A stretch of 64,000 bases of DNA from Roseburia_C amylophila (GTDB lineage: Bacteria > Bacillota > Clostridia > Lachnospirales > Lachnospiraceae): NCBI RefSeq assembly GCF_025567465.1, contig NZ_JAOQKI010000005.1, positions 1 to 64,000 of the forward strand. Reading direction: 5' to 3'. Position numbers and translations under genes: made by a program. The stretch's first letter is position 1, and every line of letters starts with the position of its first letter. A model generated the notes under the pieces. The model made no database searches and was not told the DNA's origin. It saw only the letters and a list, made by a program, of their open reading frames with translations. Below are positions 8,294 to 15,597 of this stretch, piece by piece.

Positions 8294-9601
8294 TTACTCT
8301 TTATTCGCTTCCATATATTCAATTATGTATGTTCCAATTTTTTCCGAATACCATGGTATATCTATCCCTTCTTCAGGTTTTCTTTTCCCTTTTTGATTCA
8401 AATATCCCATATATGTCAAGTTATTTGCTGCCCTATGATTTCTAAACCCAACTCTCATCGTAGCATCTATATCTGTTAATATCTTAAACGTTATTTTGGG
8501 ATTCTGCACCATTGAGGCTATCTCTTTTCCGTTATAATTCCAATCAGTTTCTGATGCTATACACAAACCCGGATTTTTTATTTCCAACATATTTGAAATC
8601 CAAAATTCTGCTCTCTTATTAAATAATTCTTTATCTGCTACAACCACATTTCCTTCTTCTAATAACTTTTCTACTTTTTCATATTCTCTTTCTATATCTC
8701 TTTCCTTAACTTTTCTACCTCTACCCCACTTATCCATTTTTCTTCTAGCTATAATCCGTTGTTTTCCCGTCTCTCCACCACCAAATAACAAAATTAGTCC
8801 CTGTGGCTTTATCTTTTTTTGTAGCAATAATAAAATATTACATGTAATACTATGACCAATAAAATAAATTGGGTGTTCTCCTGTTTCACTTTGAATTTCA
8901 TTAATCACATCCACTATTTTATTTAACAATTCTTCAAGTGTCATATTTCTGTTGGCTATTATTTTAGTTTCAAAACGAATAACCTGATATCCTTCATTCG
9001 TCAACTGCTCTGCCAAACTTTTATACGCGCCCACATTAGATAAATATTCTATTCCATTTGATGTCTTTCTAAATATATTCCCATCTACATCAATTGTAGT
9101 AAACACGGTTGCCGGAAAAATATACACCGTTCCTTTTATATCCTTCTTACATTTGTTAGATAATATAACATATTTTGAAAACAGTTCGCATACAATTTCT
9201 TTTTCTTTGTGCGATATATAAACCGTTTCACGTACATGCACCTGTTTTGTTTCATTTCTTTTTTCTCTGTATGCTGCTGATACAATGATAAAAATTTCTA
9301 CAAATAAAATGCCTAGAACTGCTCCACTTAATATATATTGTAAATGAACCTTTAGCCTATAATTTGCAAACAGATAAATACCTACTACCCCGACCGTAAA
9401 CAACAAATACATAATTGTTCCAATTAATATTACCATATCTACCTTATGTACATTTTCTCCAATCAGTAAAACTTTTTTCAATCCTCGCGGAATATTTTTG
9501 ATTGTAGTTTTGGTATCGCTATCTTCACTATTAAAACCCCTTATGCCAATTCCTATACCTATGAGCGTTATAATCATGAAAATATAAATAAAATTTGTCA
9601 C
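8294..9601 (-). CDS. Membrane-anchored alpha/beta-hydrolase (lipase-like)
   Basis: Three or four N-terminal hydrophobic segments (within the first 115 residues) precede a soluble domain with a nucleophile elbow, GHSIT (about residue 252). After it comes a strand-turn LILLFGGG and late histidine/aspartate candidates (DIDATMRVGFRNHR). This fits an alpha/beta-hydrolase acting at the membrane; the substrate is unknown. I take the GTG at 9601 as start, since TAGGAG lies 7 nt before it; a TTG at 9622 would add seven residues. It is in the leftward cluster of membrane proteins. Confidence 0.6.
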   Translation of the reverse strand: MTNFIYIFMIITLIGIGIGIRGFNSEDSDTKTTIKNIPRGLKKVLLIGENVHKVDMVILIGTIMYLLFTVGVVGIYLFANYRLKVHLQYILSGAVLGILFVEIFIIVSAAYREKRNETKQVHVRETVYISHKEKEIVCELFSKYVILSNKCKKDIKGTVYIFPATVFTTIDVDGNIFRKTSNGIEYLSNVGAYKSLAEQLTNEGYQVIRFETKIIANRNMTLEELLNKIVDVINEIQSETGEHPIYFIGHSITCNILLLLQKKIKPQGLILLFGGGETGKQRIIARRKMDKWGRGRKVKERDIEREYEKVEKLLEEGNVVVADKELFNKRAEFWISNMLEIKNPGLCIASETDWNYNGKEIASMVQNPKITFKILTDIDATMRVGFRNHRAANNLTYMGYLNQKGKRKPEEGIDIPWYSEKIGTYIIEYMEANKE

Positions 9602-9688
9602 TTTTTTTCTCCTACCTAACAAACCAGACTATCTTATTTCAATAGTCAATCCTTCATTCCAGTATCTATTTCACATTTTTACCCCTTA

Positions 9689-10281
9689 TCATCGACCTGT
9701 ATATAACCACATATGTTCTTTCTGTTTTTCTGATAAAGCATGTTCCTCATCCATTACACATATCTCCATATATTTTAAATCTTCCTGTATATAAAATATA
9801 CCTGATAATCCCCATCATGTCCTTCTTCTATTGAAGAAAAATAATAACTTGTATAAGATGATTTTTTTGTATTTCCTGTAACCACATCTCCTCACAGGAA
9901 TCCTACTCCATCCTGGATTCCCTCTAATATCTGACTGAATGAATTTGCTGACTTTAACTTTTTTAAATCCTCTTCATCCAGGAAAGTTATCAAGCTGCTT
10001 TCATCGACATTGGACAATTCAATTCCATAAATCATATAAGCATTTTCCTTTGATTGTATCAGAAATTCATTATCCGTTTTGTAATGTTCAGACTCTTCAC
10101 TATTCATATATTCCTTCGGTATACTTACAGCAACCTGTGACAAATGTATACCAGAATACTTCCCATAATATGTGCTTATTAAAGTATCTATTAAAATAAT
10201 TGTCCATAAAATTGCTATTTCTATTGAAAAGCAACGAAGTCCCTTCAAGATTTGTTCTTTCTTATATTTCACTCTAAACAT
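9689..10281 (-). pseudogene. Broken membrane protein gene (stop plus frameshift)
   Basis: The frame opens at 10281 (ATG after GGAGAAG) with one membrane helix and a mostly extracytoplasmic soluble part, and stops at TGA 9892 after 129 codons. The same frame goes on as GDVVTGNTKKSSYTSYYFSS to about 9790. There a one-base shift continues as IQEDLKYMEICVMDEEHA and ends at 9689-9691. The three segments read as one protein of about 195 aa, so I call a pseudogene with one nonsense and one frameshift. A real 129-aa protein followed by chance reading frame is possible but less likely. Confidence 0.65.
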
Positions 10282-10322
10282 CCTTGTTCTTCTCCTTTGA
10301 CTTCATTCTGCACTATAATATT

Positions 10323-10376
10323 TCTGCCTTTTTTGTCAGCCTGTTCATATTTTCTGAAATAGTAATACATCACCGC
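10323..10376 (-). pseudogene. C-terminal remnant of a paralogue of the 7604-8242 gene
   Basis: Read leftward, these bases encode AVMYYYFRKYEQADKKGR, nearly the same as the end of the 212-aa membrane protein (GMMYYYFRKYERANKK). The similarity starts abruptly at 10376. The frame runs on to a stop at 10269-10271, overlapping the start of the next broken gene. It is the tail left after deletion or recombination of a duplicate gene. Confidence 0.7.
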
Positions 10377-10423
10377 TAACCTTATATATCCTTTTCTCCT
10401 TTACCAAAGAAAAAACTTCCGGT

Positions 10424-10807
10424 TTATTTACTATTTTCATTTCTGGATTTATAAAAGTCTGGTCTTACAATTATATCTACTCTTACAAATGCACTCATAA
10501 ATGCAAAAAGCATCGTTGCAACCATAATACAACACCAAAAAAATACTGAACTTTTTTGTTTTCCTAATGCATTAAATAATACTGCTCCTCTGCGTCCAAA
10601 AAATCGTCTTCCTACCACACACAAACACGTTAATAAAAATAAACTCATTGTTTCTATAATTTTTAACGTACTTCTTACATTTTTATTTTTTATTACTATT
10701 TTTCCAGTTGTTAATAATGCCCCCAAAATTCCCAATATTATAGAAATCACATAACTTATAATACAAATTGCTGTGCTTTTTTCAGGCGGCAAATTTCCCT
10801 GCACCAT
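10424..10807 (-). CDS. Polytopic membrane protein, possibly 5'-truncated by the gap
   Basis: About 127 residues with four hydrophobic segments. The first visible ATG is at 10807 and lacks a clear ribosome site; the frame stays open upstream (TIQI) into the N run that begins at 10827. The true start may therefore lie in unsequenced DNA. It is the first visible gene of the leftward cluster. Family not recognised. Confidence 0.5.
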   Translation of the reverse strand: MVQGNLPPEKSTAICIISYVISIILGILGALLTTGKIVIKNKNVRSTLKIIETMSLFLLTCLCVVGRRFFGRRGAVLFNALGKQKSSVFFWCCIMVATMLFAFMSAFVRVDIIVRPDFYKSRNENSK

Positions 10808-10826
10808 TATTTGTATCGTAAGTCCC

Positions 10827-11076
10827 NNNNNNNNNNNNNNNNNNNNNNNNNNNNNNNNNNNNNNNNNNNNNNNNNNNNNNNNNNNNNNNNNNNNNNNNNN
10901 NNNNNNNNNNNNNNNNNNNNNNNNNNNNNNNNNNNNNNNNNNNNNNNNNNNNNNNNNNNNNNNNNNNNNNNNNNNNNNNNNNNNNNNNNNNNNNNNNNNN
11001 NNNNNNNNNNNNNNNNNNNNNNNNNNNNNNNNNNNNNNNNNNNNNNNNNNNNNNNNNNNNNNNNNNNNNNNNNNNN
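10827..11076. other. Assembly gap (250 N)
   Basis: A run of exactly 250 undetermined bases. It separates the AT-rich accessory cluster from the recombinase and the higher-GC part of the window. The true length and linkage across it are unproven. Confidence 0.99.
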
Positions 11077-11107
11077 TATTGCCAATTCTAACAGTCCTTT
11101 TTATCTT

Positions 11108-12046
11108 TTACCCCACCCTGAAATCCTTCCTCGGATGCTTGTTCATCAGAATGTCCCGCTGCTTTGCTGTGGAAACATGGGTGTAGATTTCCGTGATGTG
11201 GATGGAACTGTGACCAAGCATTTCCTGGATGTAGCGGATATCCACATCGGCTTCTAAGAGGCTGGTGGCGAAGGTGTGGCGGAACATATGCGGAGTGATG
11301 TGCATATCAATGGAAGCAAGGCTGCAGTATTTCCGGATGGTTCGACGGACATACTGGTCGGAGAGTGGGCGTCCTGCCTGGTTGACGAAGAAGCGGTTGG
11401 TACGCTTAATGTCAGGAAGGTAACATTTCCGGTATTCCAGCAGGGTGTGGACAACATCGTCATTGCCAATCTGGAGGAGCCGCTCTTTGGAACCTTTGCC
11501 GAAGATAAGCAGAGTCCGGTTGGAAAGGTTGATGTCATCCGGTGTGATAGAACACAGCTCAGAGATTCGGATGCCGGTGGCGAAGAGCAGCTCGATAACA
11601 GCAGCATCCCGGAGCGCATTTTTACGCTGGAAATCGGTAGCGGCGTAGGAGTATTGGTGATAGATAGAAGATAAAAGCAGTTCAATCGTAGGAAGCGGAA
11701 TGGTTTTAGGCAGAATCACCGGTTCCCGGAATTTGATATGCAATTTGTTAAAAGGGTTGGAGACAATGCGGTCGCGGTAGTCGAGGTAGTGGAAAAAGGC
11801 TTTGAGGGAGGCAAGCTTTCGTTTCACAGTTTTCGGTTTGAATTGTTCATGAAGGGTGGCAACATAGGATTCTAATATGGCGGGAGAAAGTTCGGATATG
11901 CTGGAGAGAGAAGGAAAAGCAGCCGCAAGGCTGACACCAAACTGTGTAAGGTCGATGCGGTATGCTTTTAAGGTTTTGCCATCAAGGCGTTTCTGGGTGC
12001 GGCAGTAGGTTAAATACTGGTTCATTTCAAAGTTAAAATCATGCAT
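11108..12046 (-). CDS. Tyrosine recombinase / integrase (XerC/D-like)
   Basis: I use the ATG at 12046 (MHDFNFEMNQYL), preceded by AAAGGAG eight bases upstream. The 312-aa protein has the SAM-like N-terminal DNA-binding domain and the full catalytic set: Arg in GIRISEL, Lys in GKGSKERLLQI, HMFRH (His-x-x-Arg), LGHSS, and the nucleophilic Tyr in IYTHVS. Such enzymes cut and rejoin specific sites, resolving dimers, integrating elements or flipping promoters. It is divergent from the cadC operon and adjoins the gap at the end of the accessory region. This position suggests it served a mobile or invertible element, but no attachment site can be identified. Confidence 0.88.
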   Translation of the reverse strand: MHDFNFEMNQYLTYCRTQKRLDGKTLKAYRIDLTQFGVSLAAAFPSLSSISELSPAILESYVATLHEQFKPKTVKRKLASLKAFFHYLDYRDRIVSNPFNKLHIKFREPVILPKTIPLPTIELLLSSIYHQYSYAATDFQRKNALRDAAVIELLFATGIRISELCSITPDDINLSNRTLLIFGKGSKERLLQIGNDDVVHTLLEYRKCYLPDIKRTNRFFVNQAGRPLSDQYVRRTIRKYCSLASIDMHITPHMFRHTFATSLLEADVDIRYIQEMLGHSSIHITEIYTHVSTAKQRDILMNKHPRKDFRVG

Positions 12047-12146
12047 AATAAATACTCCTTTGTATGTGGCAGGAGGCTGTCCTGCCTGAATATAGATATA
12101 AGAGTATATCATAGAAAAATTTTTTATAAAAATTTCCAACTTCATA

Positions 12147-12202
12147 TTGACAATTTGAAATCCCAAGCGTATTATGAACATATGAACAAATGCTCATATG
12201 TT
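12147..12202 (+). promoter_or_regulatory. Promoter and ArsR/CadC-type operator of the metal-efflux operon
   Basis: TTGACA (12147-12152), a 17-bp spacer and TATTAT (12170-12175) form a good sigma-A promoter. Directly after the -10 lies a perfect palindrome, AACATATGA (12177-12185) and TCATATGTT (12194-12202), with an 8-bp centre. This matches the known ATATGAACA-type sites of SmtB/CadC repressors. Binding there would block transcription start, with release on metal binding. Confidence 0.85.
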
Positions 12203-12224
12203 AAAACGACCTGGAGGTGAGAAG

Positions 12225-12584
12225 ATGGCAATGAACGATGTAGAATGCTGCGAAGAAAACTGCATTCATGCAGAGCTTCTGAAGAAGGCAAGAGAGAAGA
12301 TGCCGGACGAAGATGAATTGTATGATCTGGCAGAGCTTTTTAAAGTATTTGGTGATTCTACCAGAATCCGGATCCTGTTTGTATTATTTGGCTCAGAAGT
12401 ATGTGTGTGTGATCTGGCAGAGACGTTGAACATGACGCAGTCAGCAGTATCCCATCAGCTTAAGATTTTAAAACAGGCGAAGCTGGTCAGCAGCAGGCGG
12501 GAAGGTAAATCCGTATTTTATTCACTGGCAGATGAACATGTAAGAACCATTATCGACCAGGGCAGAGAACATATTGAAGAATGA
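12225..12584 (+). CDS. cadC: ArsR-family metal-sensing repressor (CadC/SmtB-like)
   Basis: The start is the ATG at 12225, seven bases after GGAGG. The 119-aa winged-helix protein has both known metal sites of the family. The alpha-3 site is VCVCDLAE plus N-terminal cysteines (ECCEENC). The alpha-5 pattern Asp-x-His-x10-His-x2-Glu is in DEH...REHIEE. The recognition helix is MTQSAVSHQLKIL. It should repress its own operon and release DNA on Cd, Pb or Zn; a matching operator overlaps its promoter. It is followed closely by an HMA protein and a P-type ATPase, the expected targets. Confidence 0.88.
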   Translation: MAMNDVECCEENCIHAELLKKAREKMPDEDELYDLAELFKVFGDSTRIRILFVLFGSEVCVCDLAETLNMTQSAVSHQLKILKQAKLVSSRREGKSVFYSLADEHVRTIIDQGREHIEE

Positions 12585-12597
12585 GGAGGATATTATA

Positions 12598-12816
12598 ATG
12601 AAGAAAAAATTTAAATTGGAAGACTTAGACTGTGCAAACTGTGCAGCAAAAATGGAAGAAGCAATCAAGAAAATCCCGGGAGTCAATGATGCAGTAGTAA
12701 GCTTCATGACACAGAAAATGACCATCGATGCAGAAGATGAGCGTTTTGAAGAAATTATGGATGAAGTAGCCAAAGTATGTGCAAAGGTAGAACCGGATTG
12801 CCGGATTCTGCGATAG
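12598..12816 (+). CDS. Stand-alone heavy-metal-associated (HMA) domain protein
   Basis: The start at 12598 follows GAGGAGG with correct spacing. The 72-aa protein is a single HMA fold with the metal-binding loop DLDCANCAAKM (Cys-x-x-Cys) and an aspartate before the first Cys, as in Zn/Cd-type domains. It lies 13 bp after cadC and 10 bp before the ATPase, which itself lacks an N-terminal HMA domain. It therefore probably delivers metal to the pump, as a split-off N-terminal domain. Confidence 0.87.
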   Translation: MKKKFKLEDLDCANCAAKMEEAIKKIPGVNDAVVSFMTQKMTIDAEDERFEEIMDEVAKVCAKVEPDCRILR

Positions 12817-12826
12817 GAGATAGCTT

Positions 12827-14701
12827 ATGACAAAGAATCAGAAAAAAATGCTGGAACGTATTCTGGTTACTGCAGTGCTGTTTGTAGCACTTCTGGTATT
12901 GGAACACGTTGGTATCTTAGAACAGATTACACAGCCAGTCCTGATTTTTATTATTTATCTTGTGCCGTATCTTCTGATTGGCTATGATATTATATTTAAG
13001 GCATTTCGGAATATCAGTCATGGACAGGTATTTGATGAGAACTTTCTGATGATGATTGCAACGTTTGGAGCATTTGGAGTACGGGAGTATTCCGAGGGTG
13101 TTGCAGTTATGCTGTTCTATCAGATTGGAGAACTTTTCCAGGGCTATGCAGTTGGAAAATCCAGACAGTCCATTGCAGATATGATGGACATTTGTCCGGA
13201 ATATGCCAATGTGGAAGAGGATGGCAAATTAGTCCAGGTAGATCCGGATGATGTGGAAATCGGCACTGTCATCGTGGTAAAACCAGGCGAGCGTATTCCG
13301 CTGGATGGAATTGTAGTAGAAGGTGAGTCCATGGTCGATACCGCGGCACTGACCGGAGAATCTGTTCCAAGAAGAGCAGCAGAAGGTGATGAAATCATCA
13401 GCGGCTGTGTCAATGGAAGCGGTACTTTAAAGGTAAAAGTAACAAAAGCATTCGAAGATTCTACAGTATCCAAGATTCTGGAACTGGTGGAGAATGCAAG
13501 CAGCAAGAAAGCAAGGGTGGAGAACTTTATCACCAGATTTGCAAAATATTACACTCCGGTTGTTACCATTGGAGCAGTAATTCTTGCAATCCTGCCACCG
13601 ATTATTTTAGGCGGCGGCTGGGCTGAGTGGATTCAGAGAGCCTGCATTTTCCTTGTTATTTCCTGTCCGTGTGCCCTTGTAATCTCCGTCCCATTGGGAT
13701 TCTTCGGCGGTATCGGAGCATCTTCTAACTTAGGTGTTCTGGTAAAAGGGAGTAACTATTTAGAGGCAGTGGCTGAGATGACCACTATCGTATTTGACAA
13801 AACCGGTACACTGACCAAAGGCGAGTTCAAGGTATCTGAGGTACTTCCGGTAAATGGAAGTAAAGAGGAACTCTTAGAGCTTGCAGCCCATGTAGAAGGA
13901 TATTCCAATCATCCGATTGCTAATTCCGTGCGTGAAGCCTATGGCAAAGAACCGGATATGAACCGGGTAACCGGAACAGAAGAAATTGCCGGACATGGAA
14001 TTCATACATTTGTAGATGGAAAAGAAGTATGGCTTGGAAATGCCAAAATGATGGCAGCCCGGAATATTTCCTATACCGAAAACAGCAGTGCCGGAACTGT
14101 AATTTATGTTGCGGTAGATGGAGCGTTTGCCGGAACCATTGTAATTTCCGATTCCATTAAGGAGGGCGTAAAAGAAGCTATCCATAGCATGAAGAAGGTA
14201 GGCGTGAAGAAATGCGTTATGCTGACCGGAGACCGTAAGGCAGCAGCACAGGCAGTAGCAGATGAACTGGGACTGGATGAAGTGCATGCAGAATTACTGC
14301 CGGGTGACAAGGTAAGTGAGGTTGAGGCACTTCTGAAAGAACAGCAGGAGAAAGAAAAACTTGCATTTGTGGGTGATGGCATCAACGATGCACCGGTACT
14401 GACCAGAGCAGACATTGGAATTGCAATGGGAAGTATGGGTTCTGATGCGGCAATTGAAGCTGCAGATGTAGTTCTTATGGATGATGATGTGCGAAAGATT
14501 GCATCTCTTGTGAAGATTGCAAGAAAGACACTTTCCATCGTGCGCCAGAATATCGTATTTGCACTTGGCGTAAAAGCAATTGTGCTGATACTCGGTGCAT
14601 TTGGTATTGCTAATATGTGGGAAGCAGTATTTGCAGATGTAGGTGTATCTGTCATTGCAATTTTAAATTCCATGCGGACACTGCGCATTGCGAAGAAATA
14701 G
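12827..14701 (+). CDS. cadA: Zn/Cd/Pb-exporting P1B-type ATPase
   Basis: The 624-aa protein uses ATP to pump divalent soft metals out of the cell. Visible motifs are the actuator TGES (about 184), the transmembrane SCPCALVISVP (Cys-Pro-Cys near 279, the Zn/Cd-type form), the phosphorylation loop DKTGTLTKG (about 323), and hinge GDGINDAPVL (about 515). About eight membrane helices are expected. It lacks an N-terminal HMA domain, supplied separately by the preceding gene. TAGGAG precedes the ATG. It ends the operon, followed by a strong terminator. Confidence 0.93.
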   Translation: MTKNQKKMLERILVTAVLFVALLVLEHVGILEQITQPVLIFIIYLVPYLLIGYDIIFKAFRNISHGQVFDENFLMMIATFGAFGVREYSEGVAVMLFYQIGELFQGYAVGKSRQSIADMMDICPEYANVEEDGKLVQVDPDDVEIGTVIVVKPGERIPLDGIVVEGESMVDTAALTGESVPRRAAEGDEIISGCVNGSGTLKVKVTKAFEDSTVSKILELVENASSKKARVENFITRFAKYYTPVVTIGAVILAILPPIILGGGWAEWIQRACIFLVISCPCALVISVPLGFFGGIGASSNLGVLVKGSNYLEAVAEMTTIVFDKTGTLTKGEFKVSEVLPVNGSKEELLELAAHVEGYSNHPIANSVREAYGKEPDMNRVTGTEEIAGHGIHTFVDGKEVWLGNAKMMAARNISYTENSSAGTVIYVAVDGAFAGTIVISDSIKEGVKEAIHSMKKVGVKKCVMLTGDRKAAAQAVADELGLDEVHAELLPGDKVSEVEALLKEQQEKEKLAFVGDGINDAPVLTRADIGIAMGSMGSDAAIEAADVVLMDDDVRKIASLVKIARKTLSIVRQNIVFALGVKAIVLILGAFGIANMWEAVFADVGVSVIAILNSMRTLRIAKK

Positions 14702-14704
14702 TAT

Positions 14705-14748
14705 AAAGGCGTTTATTGAGAAAAAGAATCAGTAAACGCCTTTCTTTT
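14705..14748 (+). terminator. Rho-independent terminator after cadA
   Basis: AAAGGCGTTTA (14705-14715) pairs perfectly with TAAACGCCTTT (14733-14743), followed by CTTTT. It starts 4 bp after the cadA stop. Confidence 0.88.
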
Positions 14749-14890
14749 ACCAAACGGATAGGCTATACTAACAAAAGTTGCAAAAAGCTAACATGAAATT
14801 GGAAATAGTACAGCATTGGGAAAGAGGGAAGCAGGAGTAACAAAATAAAAGAACTGAAAAAAGAGTCAGAAAAGAAAAAGGAGGATGAAT

Positions 14891-15589
14891 ATGTTTCTGG
14901 AGATTCAGGATTTGAAAAAAAGTTTTGGACAGGGAGAGGCAAAAACAGAAGTTTTGAAGGGAATTAATTTCTCTGTTGAAAAAGGTGAGATTTGCGTATT
15001 GTTAGGACCGTCCGGTTCCGGTAAATCAACACTTTTGAATATTATCGGAGGAATTGACAGTGCAGACAGCGGCTATATTTCCATCAATGGAGAGAAAACA
15101 GCAGATATGAACGAAAAGGCACTGACGAATTACCGCCGCCGCCATTTAGGATATGTATTTCAGATGTATAATCTGATCCCAAACCTCAATGTGAAGGAAA
15201 ATATCGAGGTAGGAGCATATCTGAGTGATAAATCATTAGACATTGACGAATTGCTTAAGACACTGGGACTTTATGAGCATCGTCATAAGCTGCCAAACCA
15301 GTTATCTGGTGGACAGCAGCAGCGTACAGCCATTGGCCGTGCCATTGTAAAGAACCCGGATATTCTGCTCTGTGATGAGCCGACCGGAGCACTGGATTAC
15401 AATACATCCAAAGAGATTTTGAAGCTGATTGAGGATGTAAATCAGAAATATGGAAATACTGTTATTATGGTTACCCATAATGATGCCATCAAAAACATGG
15501 CAGACCGTGTCATTAAGCTGCGTGATGGACAGATTCGAAAGGATTACACCAATGAAGTGAAGATTCCTGCACAGGAACTTGACTGGTAA
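14891..15589 (+). CDS. ABC transporter ATP-binding protein (MacB/LolD-type)
   Basis: The ATG at 14891 is six bases after AAGGAGG; the ATG at 14885 touches the site and is less likely. The 232-aa protein has Walker A GPSGSGKST, Q-loop FQMYNLIPNL, signature LSGGQQQR, Walker B ILLCDEPTGALD and the switch histidine in VTHND. The FQMYNL and EPTGALD forms are those of the ATPases that power FtsX-like permeases, as encoded next. Together they probably move lipids or peptides, or act mechanically. No two-component system adjoins. Confidence 0.9.
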   Translation: MFLEIQDLKKSFGQGEAKTEVLKGINFSVEKGEICVLLGPSGSGKSTLLNIIGGIDSADSGYISINGEKTADMNEKALTNYRRRHLGYVFQMYNLIPNLNVKENIEVGAYLSDKSLDIDELLKTLGLYEHRHKLPNQLSGGQQQRTAIGRAIVKNPDILLCDEPTGALDYNTSKEILKLIEDVNQKYGNTVIMVTHNDAIKNMADRVIKLRDGQIRKDYTNEVKIPAQELDW

Positions 15590-15597
15590 AGGCGGTG

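Noticed and set aside
10773..11257. Frames running through the N region
   Set aside because: They exist only because undetermined bases contain no stop codons.
14104..14688. Long minus-strand frame inside cadA
   Set aside because: Antisense to an unambiguous P-type ATPase, Ser/Ala-rich shadow with no start signals.
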